Positions 46,401 through 57,350 of a stretch of DNA of 64,000 nt are shown piece by piece. Each line of letters opens with the position of its first letter. The first letter of the stretch is position 1. Origin of the DNA: Lichina pygmaea (taxonomy: Eukaryota; Ascomycota; Lichinomycetes; Lichinales; Lichinaceae); contig OY730174.1 in the NCBI GenBank assembly GCA_963422465.1, positions 248,001 to 312,000 on the forward strand. Direction: 5' to 3'. The position numbers and the translations under genes are program-made. The notes under the pieces were generated by a model. That model did no database searches and had not been told where the DNA came from. It worked only from the letters and a program-made list of their open reading frames with translations.

Positions 46401-46664
46401 GAGATGATCGAGTCGGAGCCGCCGTACCTCAACGAGGAGCCGCTCAAGGCGCTCTTCCTCATCGCCACCAACGGCACGCCCCGGCTCAAGAAGCCCGAGA
46501 AGATCACCAAGGACCTCAAGGCCTTTCTGTCCGTCTGTCTCTGCGTCGACGTCAAGTGTCGGGCCTCGGCCAGCGAGCTGCTGCAGCACGACTTTCTCAA
46601 GACGGGCTGTCCGCTCGCCAGTCTGGCCGATCTGCTCAAGTTTCGGAAAACGGCGGGGCATTGA
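43498..46664 (+). CDS. CLA4: Cla4, PAK-family protein kinase (PH + CRIB + kinase)
   Basis: Cla4 is a Cdc42 effector kinase controlling polarity, septins and cytokinesis at the cortex. Four exons join in frame: 43498-43520, 43658-45998, 46057-46156 and 46252-46664, giving 958 residues. The tiny first exon (MASSQSS plus two bases, donor GTAAGT) joins at 43658 to read [12 protein letters not shown], which resembles known Cla4 N-termini. The PH domain spans about 85-200, the CRIB motif [16 protein letters not shown] about 200-215, then a Pro/Gln/Gly-rich linker with an Arg-Glu hexanucleotide-repeat run (44790-44920). The kinase domain occupies about 640-945: [14 protein letters not shown] (P-loop), [18 protein letters not shown] split by an intron, and [11 protein letters not shown]. 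The two kinase-domain introns are 58 and 95 bases. Confidence 0.93.
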
Positions 46665-48699
46665 AATTTGACCGTCGCTTGTTCTTCCTCCTCTGCATGT
46701 CTCTTAAAAAGGGCGTCCGTCCGTCCGTCCGTCCGTCCGTCCGTCCGTCCATGCGGCAGCCTTTTTGTCAGCAGTCTCTTCTACCATCCCTTCCTCCATC
46801 ACCTGTCCACCCCCCCCCCCCCCCCCCCCTTCTTTTCTCTTGTTTCTTTTTTCTTTTTCTCTCGCCCCCTGATTCCCAGCCTATGACCGACCATGAAGAA
46901 AGGATTGAACTTGTCGATATGCAATCTCTTTTTCCTTCTCTTGTCGGAGCTGTACGTACCGCGCCACGTTCCACTGCGCTGCACAGCACCGTGCCGCACC
47001 ACCGGCAATGATATCAAATGAAAACAAGGTTACTAGTAGCTACAGTTATTTCATCCTCTTCTTGTCTCATTACTTTCCTCTCTCTGTCTCATCACTTTTT
47101 CTGCGATCAAACTTCCCTCATACCATCATGTTGTATCCTTGCCCATTGGCGTTCTATCCCCTGATTCCAGCTCCCTGATTCCAACTCCCTGTTCCTCCAT
47201 CTGTCCTGATTTCCCTATGCCACATCTTCCCACTGTCCTCCCATCTTTGTTCCAAGGACCTGCTCAGTCTGCAGTACTCACTCACTCACTCATTCTCGGT
47301 GTTCCATCTCATCAACCCCAGCCAAGTTCTGTGGTCAAGACTATGATGATTGACAATCATGATGTTGATGTTGATGTTCATGAAAGCCGTACTGGTTGTA
47401 GCTCAGACTTCTTGAAGAAGGTGGCTGTGGACTTGGATATGGCTGTCGCTGTGGACGGATCAACGGAACAGAATCTTGTTGATTCACCGGGGAATCTAGA
47501 AAGTACGGTAGCAGGCAACGGACGCTCTACGCAGTGTACATCTCATGTACCTACAAAGGTACATGAGTGAGGGGGTTGGGAGGCGCCGAGTGAGGGACCA
47601 TCGTCAAAACATGGCCCAGATCTTGAATTCCAAGCTGGCCCAATCCAGGCCGAGCCGGCCACCTGTCTACTTCCATACGTACGTATCGAATATCTGTAGG
47701 TGGGTGAGAGGCCGGTGCGTTCAAACCATGCTCGAAAGATCGCCAACACATACTGTACCTATCCTCCAAAGGCCCGAGCCGGCCGCGATCAAAAATCAGA
47801 TTGAGCTGGCCGCGATCAGAGATCCAGATGGAGCCGGCCGCCGAATCGGACTCGAGCCACCCCACACCCCTACAACGATATCGTTCGGACCTCGCAAGCT
47901 CTTCTTTGCAAGTCGGGACTTGGGGGCCGGCGGGGACTTGGTGGCCGGGCGGGGACCCGGCGCGGAGGGGGGGGGGGGGGTGTTCAGAGTCCAGACTCGG
48001 GCCCGGGTCCAAAAAACCCCCACGGTCGAAACATCGTCATGACGACGGACGACGACGATCATGATCATCCTCCTCCTCATCCTCCTCCTCCTCGGATTCG
48101 AACTGATCGATGCAGACTCGAATTGGCCGAGCCAAACTCGAGCCACACTCCACAGCAATTTGTTCAATTCGTTTGAACATTGCCAGATCTTGAAAGTCTC
48201 GCGGGGGGGTTTCTCTCAGCCCGAATCTGAAACATCGGAGCTGGTCGCAGATGTTTGATCGTCGATCATCGAATAATCGCTGACGTACGGAGGTACTGAC
48301 GTACGTAGTGTACTGTAACGTCCTCGGATCTCGAGCAGAGGCACATGGTCGTTCGTGCGCGAAACTTCCGCCCTTACTGTACTTCGTACTGTACTGTACT
48401 GTACTGTACTGTACGAGGACGAGGACAAGGACAAGGACGATGACGAGGACGATGACGAGGAGGGGGACGGAGCAGCACAAGTACGTTCGTATTACAATGG
48501 GATCTGGCGCGAGTGATGATCCGTCTCGAACACACACACCCATCCCCCCCCCCCCCCCCCCCACTTCGCCTTCCCCAGACAGGTGAAGACAGACCGATAA
48601 GACTGGAAAGATGATGATGCGGAGAGGACGGGACGGACCAGAAAGATGATGGATTGACGCTGCAAAAGAGACAGACTGGCCAAATACGGATGATCGTAT
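46665..48699. other. intergenic with microsatellites
   Basis: No gene is supported; the 143-codon frame at 47139-47570 has no domain. Besides the repeats listed separately it holds (GTACT)n at about 48390-48412 followed by a GAGGACAAGGAC tract, and a 19-C run at 48544-48562. Confidence 0.4.
46709..46751. repeat. (CCGT)n microsatellite
   Basis: About ten perfect CCGT units in the presumed 3' UTR of CLA4. A 20-C run follows at 46810-46829. Confidence 0.9.
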
Positions 48700-49111
48700 T
48701 GCATTGGGGAGATCCTACAACATTCCAAAGCTAGCCCCGAGCTAGATTGATGCTGGGAATACTATGAAAAGTGGTTACGTAAGGAAACCTTTGGTCCAGG
48801 TGACTGGACTACCGTACGGTAGTCACCTGCTTCCTAGGATTGAAAAACCTCCCCTGCGGCCCCTGCGGCCCCTGAGGCCCCCCGGGCGGCTGCCATCCTA
48901 CCGAGGAACTATAGAACAAAGAAAGTGGCTGCTTGGCAGGTAAGCAGGGGGGGGGGGGGGGGGGGGGGAGAGGGGGGAGTTGATCCCGGGCCCAGGAGAC
49001 CTGGGAGAGAAGGCCAAGACGTAGGAACCACGGCGCCAGGACGGCTGCTGCCCGATGGTTAGAGGTCAGGCTGCTGGAAGTTAAGTTGTGAAGGTGAGCT
49101 GCCGATAAGAT
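48700..49111 (-). mobile_element. LINE 3' end, copy abutting a second copy
   Basis: Read on the minus strand this matches the 3' untranslated end of the LINE at 49126-49559 and 27740-28295: the block around GGCTAGCTTTGGAATG, CCCAGCAT, GGTTTCC and the CCGCAGGGG region. A 22-G run on the + strand (48947-48968) has grown where the neighbouring copy has only GGAGGGAG. No coding part remains. Confidence 0.7.
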
Positions 49112-49572
49112 GATGCTGCTATAGAGGATTGATTGATTGATTGATTTGAATTCCTACACCATTCTAAAGCTAGCCGACCTAGATTATGCTGGGAGATCTG
49201 TAGAGAGATGGTAAGGGAAACCTTAGAGTCGTCGTGTGATAGTCACCTGGCTCCAGGACGAAAAACCCCCCCGGGCGGGTGCCATCCAGTCGAGAATCTA
49301 TAAAACAAGGGTAGGTGACCGCAGTGCAGTCAAGCAGGAGGGAGCTGCTGCTCCCTAGCCCAGGAGAACTGGGGGAGAAGATCTAGGCGGAGGAACCATG
49401 TCGTGACGGCCGCGGCTGCCCGGGCGTCCGAGGTTAGTCTCTGGAAGTCAGTGGATGAGGTTTTCTGCCGAATCTGCCGACGCTCATGTGAGAAGGCGGG
49501 GCAATCCGGAATGATGTGCTTGGCAGTTTCCCACTGCCAGCCACAGGGGCAGGCCGGATGCTATAGAGGATG
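49112..49572 (-). mobile_element. 5'-truncated Tad-like LINE with target-site duplication
   Basis: The minus strand encodes C-P-C-G-W-Q-W-E-T-A-K-H-I-I, then D-C-P-A-F-S-H-E-R, the zinc-knuckle-like C-terminus of fungal Tad1-clade LINEs, and ends in an (AATC)n tail (49125-49146 on the + strand as GATTGATT). The 12 bases GCTATAGAGGAT flank it on both sides, at about 49115-49126 and 49561-49572, as expected from target-primed reverse transcription. The truncation point is within the last coding segment. Confidence 0.78.
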
Positions 49573-49650
49573 ATGCATTGTGTCGTATTGATTTGCTACC
49601 AAGTTGAAACCCAAGAGCCAAGATATGCCTGCCTGCTAAAGCGACTAGAT

Positions 49651-49965
49651 TCATCTCGACCCGTTCATGCTGTTCATGCTGTTCGAATATCCGCCCGTCG
49701 GCGGCGTTCGCGGTGGTGGTGGTGGCGGCGGCGACGACGGCGACATGTTGCCCGTGGCGCCGAGGCCCAGGCCGCCGAGGCCGAGACCGGAGGCGAAGCT
49801 ATTGTTCCTGCTCGTCCCAGCACCGCCACCGTTTAAAGGTCCGAATCCGGCTGTGCCGCCATTAGAATGCCCGAATCCTGTTGTGCCGCCGCTGTTGTTG
49901 CTGTTGTTGCTGTGGCTGTTCATGGTGTTGCCGTTGTTGCTGTAGCTGCTGCTAATGTTTGTGGC
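49651..49965 (-). other. open frame continuing alpha-actinin past its TGA
   Basis: After the TGA the same reading frame runs another 104 codons to a stop at 49651, with Asn/Ser/Gly-rich sequence (N-S-H-S-N-N-S-N-N-S-G-G, R-N-N-S-F-A-S-G-L-G-L) that resembles the composition and the R-N-N-S motif before the stop. Whether it is translated is unknown. Confidence 0.5.
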
Positions 49966-52533
49966 TCAAGTGCTTGCGATGCTGTTGTTTCTCGTGCTGC
50001 TGTGGTCCATCGTCGCTGGTCCTGCTAGCCCTGCTAGCCCTGCTGGGCCGGATGGACCGCCGCCAAAGCCAAGGCCGAACAGACTGCTGCCCGTGCCGAC
50101 GCTATTGTTCCGACTCGCGCAGGCACTGGCGCTGGCGCTGCCGATGGACCCCCCCGTGAAGGTGTCCATAAAGGCGACGTAGTCGTACTTCGGCGTCTCC
50201 TTTTCCGGTTCTGATTCTTGTGGCGGCGTGCTGTTGGTCGGCACGGGGATAGAGGGTTTGTTGGTGGTGGGTGGCGGCTTGTTGTTCACGCCGTCGTTGG
50301 CTGTTCGCGCAGGGGACGACACGGTTTGCGGCGACCGTGGAGGCGTCAGTGGAAGCACCGGTAGGGACTCCTTGAGCTGGTCGATGACTTCGTCCGGAAC
50401 GAGAGAGTGCCGGAGATCCAGCTCCGTGACGTACGGCTGGAGCGAGGAAGAGCAATGGTCAGATCGGTGTCGAGAAAGCGCGCTGAAGAGTACAGATGGA
50501 CACTACCTTCCCGTCGGCCACCTCTCTGAAGCTCTGGAACACCTGCTCGGCCGTGTTCTGATCCTCCGTGACCTCGACCATGAACTTGATAAACTGCTCA
50601 AAGGTGACCACGTCCCGGCGACCGCTCGTCGCCTCGAAGACGGCGTGCATCTCGTCCTCGTCGTACACGAGGCCCAGGCTGGCCAGGGCCGCGCTGAACT
50701 CAATCTCGCTGAGGGCGTTCCGCAGGTGCCGGTCAAAGTGGCGGAAGACCGACTCGAACTCCTCGAGCTGGATCGGCGTCAGGTTCGTCATGTTCCGCGC
50801 CACCATCTGGTTCTCGAGGAACGACAGCTTCTTCGACACGGACGACTGCACCAGCCCAAACTCGTACCACAGCTCGTCGTACGTGTACGTGGTGTAGTCG
50901 TTCTCTTCGATGTTGGCCTCGGTGCACCGCCGGTCGATGGCCTCGATCGTCTCGAGGAAGGCTTCGAGCGGCGGCAGGCTCTCGCTGAGCCGCTGCACCA
51001 GCCGCAGCTGCTCTTCGACGTCGCCCTCGAGCCCAGATATCGCCAGCGATAGCGTGTTCAGCGTCAGGGTGAAGTCGTTGGCTTTGTCGGCAAAGGTCCG
51101 ACGGAGACCGTCCTTGATGCTGTTTCCGACACCACTCCGGTCAGCATGCGACTACAAATGCCGCAAGGAAAAAAAAAAAAAAAAAAAAAAAAATTCCACG
51201 GCACGACCGACTCACTCTCTGATCGTCTCGTTGATGAGCTGGCTTCGATCTCGCTCCTCCTTCATGAGCACGCCCCATTCGTGCTCGAGTCGCTCGAGGC
51301 TCAGCTCTGGCGGCGGCTCGTAAGGCTTGAGCCGGTAGGTGCTCAGCTTGGTCCTGATGTTGCCCAGCAGCCCTGCGAGGTCCGACTTCTCCGCCACCCA
51401 CTCTCGCTTCTCGGTCTTCTTGTATCTCGCAAGGTCGACGGCCTGGTTCTTCGCGTCCAGATATGTTCCTTCGAACGTCGCGTCGGCCCAGAGCCGTCGC
51501 TGTACGACGATGCGATCCAGCAAGGCCTGCATCCGCCGCTCGAACGAGTTTTGCATCTGCCACGCGCCTTGCATGTTCTGGACAAACTTCTCGACCCGCC
51601 GTCCAGCATTCTCGACACGCTCCATCTGCGAAAAGGCATGAAACCAGTACGCGATGTAGGTCATCAGGGACCGCTCGTCCGGCTTCGCCACGTCGCACAC
51701 GTCCTCGACGTCGAGCAGGTCGGGAATGCCAATCTCCTTGGACGCGATGTCGAAAGCGAGCTGCATGTTCCCCCGGTGGTCGGACTTGTCCAGGCTCTCG
51801 TAGTCGATCAGGTCGGGTCGGTGGATGTCGAGCAGCGCACAGCTATCGAGCTCCTGGTCAGCGACGACGTAAGCACGGCAGGACTCGCGCCATCCGCACG
51901 CACAATGCAAGGCCATCGTTCCAGCTCGTCGAAAAGTCGCGAACGTCGACCTCATCGTAGCAAGCCGTCTTCCGTTGGCACCAGAGCAGCAGGCCCTCCT
52001 TGGCCGTCATGCCCTCCTCGTTGATGTCGCTGATGGTAAAGCGCAGGATGAGAGTCCAGATCAGGCCGAGGATGATCTTGCGGTTGCCATCCACGACGTC
52101 TTCCGCCCCGATGTTGGTCATCTGGATGCCGCGTGACCGGATGAAGTCCAGGGCCTTATTGACGTTCTCGAAGCGCTGCACCCGCAGCTTCGGCTGCGAG
52201 GCGTATCGGCCGAGCGATTCATTGCCCAGTATCTCCAGCAGATGAATAAGAAGAACCTGCATCGGCCCGGTCGTCAGCCAACATGCTCCCGACCTCGACG
52301 ACTAGCAAGCGGCCGGGGGGGGGGGGGGGGGGGGGGGGGGACAGACTCCATCAGATAGATCCTTGACGAGGTCGTTGACAGCGACATCGCGAGCCTTGAT
52401 TTTCGAATTTAGCCTGATCATGGAGTCGACTTTGGATCAGCATCAAGGATCGTTATTTCATCGACGGCGTGCCGGTCGAGACGCACCACTTGGTAAATGT
52501 TTTCTGCTGCACCGTGATCCATGACGACTCCAT
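49966..52533 (-). CDS. ain1: alpha-actinin, actin cross-linking protein
   Basis: The gene encodes the actin-bundling protein of the cytokinetic ring. Six exons join in frame: 52533-52487, 52413-52347, 52256-51904, 51842-51216, 51119-50507 and 50436-49966, for 725 residues. Exon 1-2 encode M-E-S-S-W-I-T-V-Q-Q-K-T-F-T-K-W, the canonical start of CH1; exon 3 continues VLLIHLLEILGNESLGRY and RGIQMTNIGAEDVVDGNRK; CH2 includes GLLLWCQRKTACYDEVDVRD and L-D-I-H-R-P-D-L-I-D. A spectrin-like helical region covers about 240-450. EF-hand-like segments (about 470-600) lack the usual D-x-D-x-D-G loops, so calcium binding is doubtful. PYVTELDLRHSLVPDEVID and P-K-Y-D-Y-V-A-F-M close the family region. Beyond it lies a Ser/Asn/Gly-rich tail that meets a TGA at 49968-49966; the same frame then stays open to 49651. 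Intron 2 contains 26 C on the coding strand and intron 4 a 24-T run. Confidence 0.92.
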
Positions 52534-53931
52534 GCTTGGGGTGTGTAGTACGGTATACACCCAGCAACGATTAGAATACGTCGCCGGCTTCAGTCGACGA
52601 GGTAAAGATCATCAAGCATGAGGGGGCTTCCAACTTGATCCGTGAGAGAATGACTGTCGAAGTGGTCATGCGAGAAAGAAAAAAAATTAGGAGATGCTAC
52701 AGTGTACGTGGATGTGGGATATTCGGAGGGGGTTAAGCGCCGCCGTTCAACGAATGATCGGGTTGACAGGATCATGGGCGGCATGTCAACAAAGGCTGAG
52801 CTAAGCTGGGCAACGAAGCTGCCGTATCGCACTAGCGGTTGCTAGCACCCCTAGGTTTCAGCACATATCTAATCGGCACGTGACCGACTTCGAGGTCGGA
52901 GCCAGTGGATATGAAAATTGCATTCGGCAAAGTCTTCCGAGCAAAGGTCGCTGACTGACACCACGTAGCCCCCGCCACTGAGCGTGTACCCTCGCGCTGC
53001 CGTAGGCTATCGATACCGCACGAGTAGGATGACCCAAAGCCGTAGGCGCCGTACCAGTACGAAGGTCATGCGTACTCGTACTGGAGTACTATGAGAGAGC
53101 TGCTGTACTTCTGTAAGGAGTACGGACGTGAGGAGCCGCGCGTACTGCGCACGGACCTGACGAGAATCGGCTGCATACTCGTAGTCACCACTTGTAGGTC
53201 ACGTGACTGACACATGCCTAGTCATGTGACCGGAAAGATATCAGCAGGCCTTCCTCCGACACTTGTTTAGAGACCAGTTGTCAGTTCTTATCCATCAAGC
53301 AAGACTCTACAGACTTACTTGATGGCACAACTACTATGGCAACAGGCCTATGGAGAGAGGGGGAGAAGTCTGGTCTGTCAAGAGCCTCTCGGACTCGAGG
53401 GCGATATGCTCTGACTAGCTAGCTGGCTAAAGCCTGATTAAGCCTGGCCGGGCTGGGGCCGTACGGCCGCAACACTTCATCTTTCAGTTGACAGACTGAC
53501 CAGTCCAACACAATTAGTCATGACAGAATAGGTTATGGAGATCCAGGGCATGTTTCAAAGATATTAGAACAATACTTGGACGCAAGACTAAGGATCATAA
53601 ACAAGGTATGGACTAAGAATCATGAATAAAGTATGAATAGCCAAATCACGGTCTTACATGTTACTGTAAGCCTCCCAGAGAAGATGGAGAATATATACAA
53701 GAGTCAAGATAGGGAAAAAGAACTTTTGGTGGTATCTTGGTCCTGTCAACAGGTATTGTAGATGGCCGAAAGCAGATGAGTGAATGGTCCTGGCATGGAC
53801 CACCGAGCGTTGGCCGATATGCAACAGGGCGTGGTAGGACATGACAAGCATTCAAGCTCAATCTCGGTCTCAAGTTCGGACTCAAGCTCAAGCTCGGAAC
53901 GGCGTAGACACGTAGATCGTGATGACAGATA
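52534..53931. other. intergenic between alpha-actinin and CRIB-like gene
   Basis: Includes the alpha-actinin promoter and the region downstream of the CRIB-like gene, both on the minus strand. I see GTAC-rich strings near 53050-53130 and no supported gene. Sequence near 53630-53930 may be the 3' UTR of the CRIB-like gene. Confidence 0.4.
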
Positions 53932-56710
53932 TCATGAGGTGGGAAAGAGCACGTAGGAAAACCTCGCGTTGGAACCGCGCAGAGAGCGCAAGGAGCTTGT
54001 CGACTGGTTCCGGTTGATGGCCCTCGCGTCGGCGCGGCGTCGGTGCTGGACGTGTCCGGGCTTGGCGGCCATGCCCACCGATTGAGATCGCTCCCGCGAC
54101 GGCGGCGACTCTTCGTGGACGATGGCATGCTGGAGGTTCGCGTAACTGGAGGCCTTCTGGGCCGGAAGGGACCAGCTGGGATCGATCGACGCCGTAGATC
54201 GAGGAGAGACGTGCTCGGCGTCCAGCGGATCACTCCGCCTCGGGAGCGATCCCGTCTCCGCCGCATCCGCCGTCTCGTCGGAACCTCGGCGGCTGTGGAC
54301 CAGTTCCGGCAGCGTGCTCATCGAACCTTCAACTCGGCGTCGCGAGGCTCGCGAGACCGCCTCGGCGACGGTGACGCCTTGGTGCGATTCCCAGCACCGT
54401 AGCGAGCCCCGGCTGGGGCACGGCTCGGGCTCGCTCTCGGCGGCCTCGGCGGCCTCGTGGGCCAGGTCGTGTTGGACGACGTCGAAGCCGTCACCCGGCT
54501 CGGAAGCCTGCATGACCTCCGCCGTCACGTGATCGTCGCCGTCGGCAGACGACAAGCACAACGAATGGTCGAGGACGAAGAGGCCGGACTCCTTGAATGG
54601 ATGTCTGAGGAATCCGGGGCGGAACTGCGAGGATGGGCACGCCGCGTCGCCCGGCGGACCTGGCGTCACGATTTCCGAGTCGACCGCGGTCGTGACGGCT
54701 GGACTGCTATCGAGGCTTGGAGGTCCAAACTGTGTCGACACCAGCAACGCAGGCCGCTGCGTGGCCGCGCCCGACCTGGCTTGGTGCCGCGGCGCCGCTT
54801 CGCAAAGGCGCGCCTCGGTCCTGTCGTCGGTGGCACCGGTGGCACCGGTGAACGCCTTGGCGAAGTCCGGCGTCTCCGGCGTCGGAGGGGAGACCCAGGC
54901 GTCCGCCAAGACGGGAGGAGCAACCAACGGTTCGGCTTCGTCCTCGGCGGCATCGCGACCGTTGAGCGAGCCGACCTGGCCGGGCCCGGCCATCCATTCG
55001 TAGTCACAGCTCGCCTCGGCCGCGTTCTCGTAGCAATAGTCGATATCGGCGTCCCAGCCGATATCAAGGGCCTGCAGCTCGACGGGCGAGAAGTCGAAGC
55101 TCCCGTCGACGTGTACGGGCGAGGCGACGTTCGCGTCGACCTTTCGAAAATCGAACTCGGACGACTGCGAGCGTGGCCGCAGCGAGATCACCGACGCACG
55201 GACGGCCGGGGCGACGAAAGCGGCCTGGACCCCCGACGACCGTCGCTCGTGCGGGAAGACGATGACGGCCGACGTACGTCGACTCGAATCGCTCCGGCAA
55301 GGTCGCGGAGAGAGGCCGCCTTCCTCCTCCTCCTCCTCCTCCTCCTCCTCCTCTGGCACATCGGCCAGCGTCGTCCGGCTGCTGCTGATGAGCACAGGGG
55401 TCGACAGAGGCCAGGCCGTGTCATCGGGAGTCGTGACGGCATGCGGCATGTCGAGAGGCCAAGAGTCGGCATCCGTATCGGCATCGGCGTCGGCATCGGC
55501 ATCGGCGTCGGCATCGGCATCGGCATCGGCATCGGAATCGGCGTCGACGTCGGCATCGCCCCACTCGAGCGTCGAGGTTTCGACGTCCTGGGAGTCCAAC
55601 GGCGAGGTCGAGGTGATCGGCTGGTCGACGGGGGGCTCCATGCGGACCAAGGCCAGCCTCGACGACGTCCGCGGCGGCGGCACGATCATCATCGAGGCAC
55701 GGGAAGCACGGGGTGCACGCTTCGGGCTGAAGCCGACTTCGGGGGCCGAGGTCGACGACATGGCCGAACCGGCGCTTCCCGGGGGGGATGCGGTGGTCGG
55801 AGAGACCTCGCCGGCGCTGAAGGTAGGGCTCCAAGCCCCTGGCGGCGGCGGCGGCGGCGGTGGGGGGGGTGGCCTGGTGGGAGCGCATGGAAGATGGAAG
55901 ACGTCGACGCGGTCGACCGAGTGCAGCGAGACGAGCTCATCGGACTGGGTCCCGGGACCGTCGTGCAGGAAGATGGAAGAGACGCGCGTCGACGCAGCGG
56001 CGCTGGCGGGCAGCGATCGCTCGAACTCCGACACGTCGACCATCAAGTCGGGCGGTTGGTGGCGCAGGCGCTGGAAGTTGTACGGCGGCGAAACCTCGGG
56101 GCGCTTGGACAGACCTGGACAAGATGACCGTCAGCGATGTCGTCCCGGAGTCGAAGCGGCAGCCAGCCCCGGGGGGGGGGGTTGGACACTCACAGGGTGG
56201 GTGAGGACGGCCACCACGATGCACCGAGCCCTGCGGACCCGTCCCGCTCCGGCTGCTGCTGCTGGTCCGGCAGGCCAACTCGGCCGACCGATCCTGCTCG
56301 CCGACGTTCAAGCTGCGACGATCTCGACCGGGCCGACCGATGGTGGTCCATCGTGGCTTGAAGAGCGATGTCCTCGGACCGGTGCTGGACCGAGACGCCG
56401 CTCGCTCTCCGTTGGGGATGCCGCGGGACTCGGGCTGCTCCGGCGTGTTCGGCAAGGAAGGGTGCTCGTTCGCCGAGGGAGCCGAGTGGTCAGACAAGCT
56501 CTTGGAGCGGCCGCTGAAGAAGGACCGCCACAGAGAAGCTTCCTTGGCCTTCCGGCCTCCCGATCCGGACGGGTCCTGAGAGGTCGACGACGCGGCGGAC
56601 GCCGTCCGCGGCGTCTCGAGCCACGACAGATCTCGAGGGCGGCGATGCCGCGAATCGAGACTGGACGGGAGAGAGCTCGAGCTCTCGTGGACGTAGTGCA
56701 TCATCGTCAT
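53932..56710 (-). CDS. large CRIB-like domain protein, otherwise unrecognised
   Basis: Two exons, 56710-56194 and 56114-53932, join over a 79-base intron (GTGAGT...CAG) and give exactly 899 residues. The junction creates LSKRPEVSPPYNFQRLRH, which fits the Cdc42/Rac-binding CRIB pattern (I-S-x-P-x-x-F-x-H-x-x-H) except that the first His is Arg and the residue after the last His is Gln. The rest looks disordered: a Ser/Arg-rich N-terminus with S-L-W-R-S-F-F-S-G-R-S, a Pro run, a D-A repeat encoded by GGCATC units (55466-55556), an 11-Glu run from (CTC)n (55315-55350), and a Ser/Arg C-terminus. I infer a Cdc42-linked adaptor; no catalytic domain is visible. Long open frames on the opposite strand mirror this gene's GC-rich third positions. 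The ATG at 56710 is the first in frame; a frame extends slightly upstream without ATG. Confidence 0.72.
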
Positions 56711-57301
56711 GACGAACGACGACGACTGGCGCCGTTCGACCACCTCGCCGGAGCGCCGTTCACCGGTCGATCGAAGAAGCCGGACCTATGCTCGCTGCAT
56801 ATATCGGGTCCCGCCTGCCTCGAAAATGAAGCCTTGACCGAGACGGAGTCGAACCGATGCCGAGGAGAACGTGGAGTCTTGTCGCGAACGCGGATCGATC
56901 CCGGCAGGTTGGCGGGCTCGAGCCCTTTGGAGGAAGAGACGAAGACGGAGGTGGGACCTGTGAAAGGGGGGGGCTTGAGAGTAATAAGTGGACTGCGAAA
57001 GTACGAGCCCTGGCGGCAAGGGTCGACGGATGCAAGGTACCGTACCGGTCACCGTCGTGTGCTCGCGATTGGGCACGTCCGGGCACGACGCAGGAGACCG
57101 TTTCTCTGCTGGAACTAGACCCGGGGGCCGGTCGAGTCTACGCGCGTGTGGTGTATCGATTGCGAGTAGGGCCGGGGCAGCGTCGATCCGTTCTGCGTCC
57201 GGACGAGGGTCCCCGCTGAAAAAGGAAGGGTTGGGCGCACGCGAGAGATGGTCGTCGACCGTCGTGAAACCGCATAGACGCGAGCCTGCATGTAGAAGGT
57301 G

Positions 57302-57304
<3 letters not shown>

Positions 57305-57346
<42 letters not shown>
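57305..57346. repeat. (TC)n microsatellite
   Basis: About twenty perfect TC units. Confidence 0.95.

Positions 57347-57350
<4 letters not shown>

Noticed and set aside
47139-47570. 143-codon + strand frame
   Set aside because: No domain; Ser/Pro/Val low-complexity sequence downstream of CLA4.
54457-57118. Open frames of 556 and 618 codons on the + strand
   Set aside because: They lie opposite the CRIB-like gene and mirror its GC-rich third positions; no domain, and the minus-strand model closes exactly in frame.
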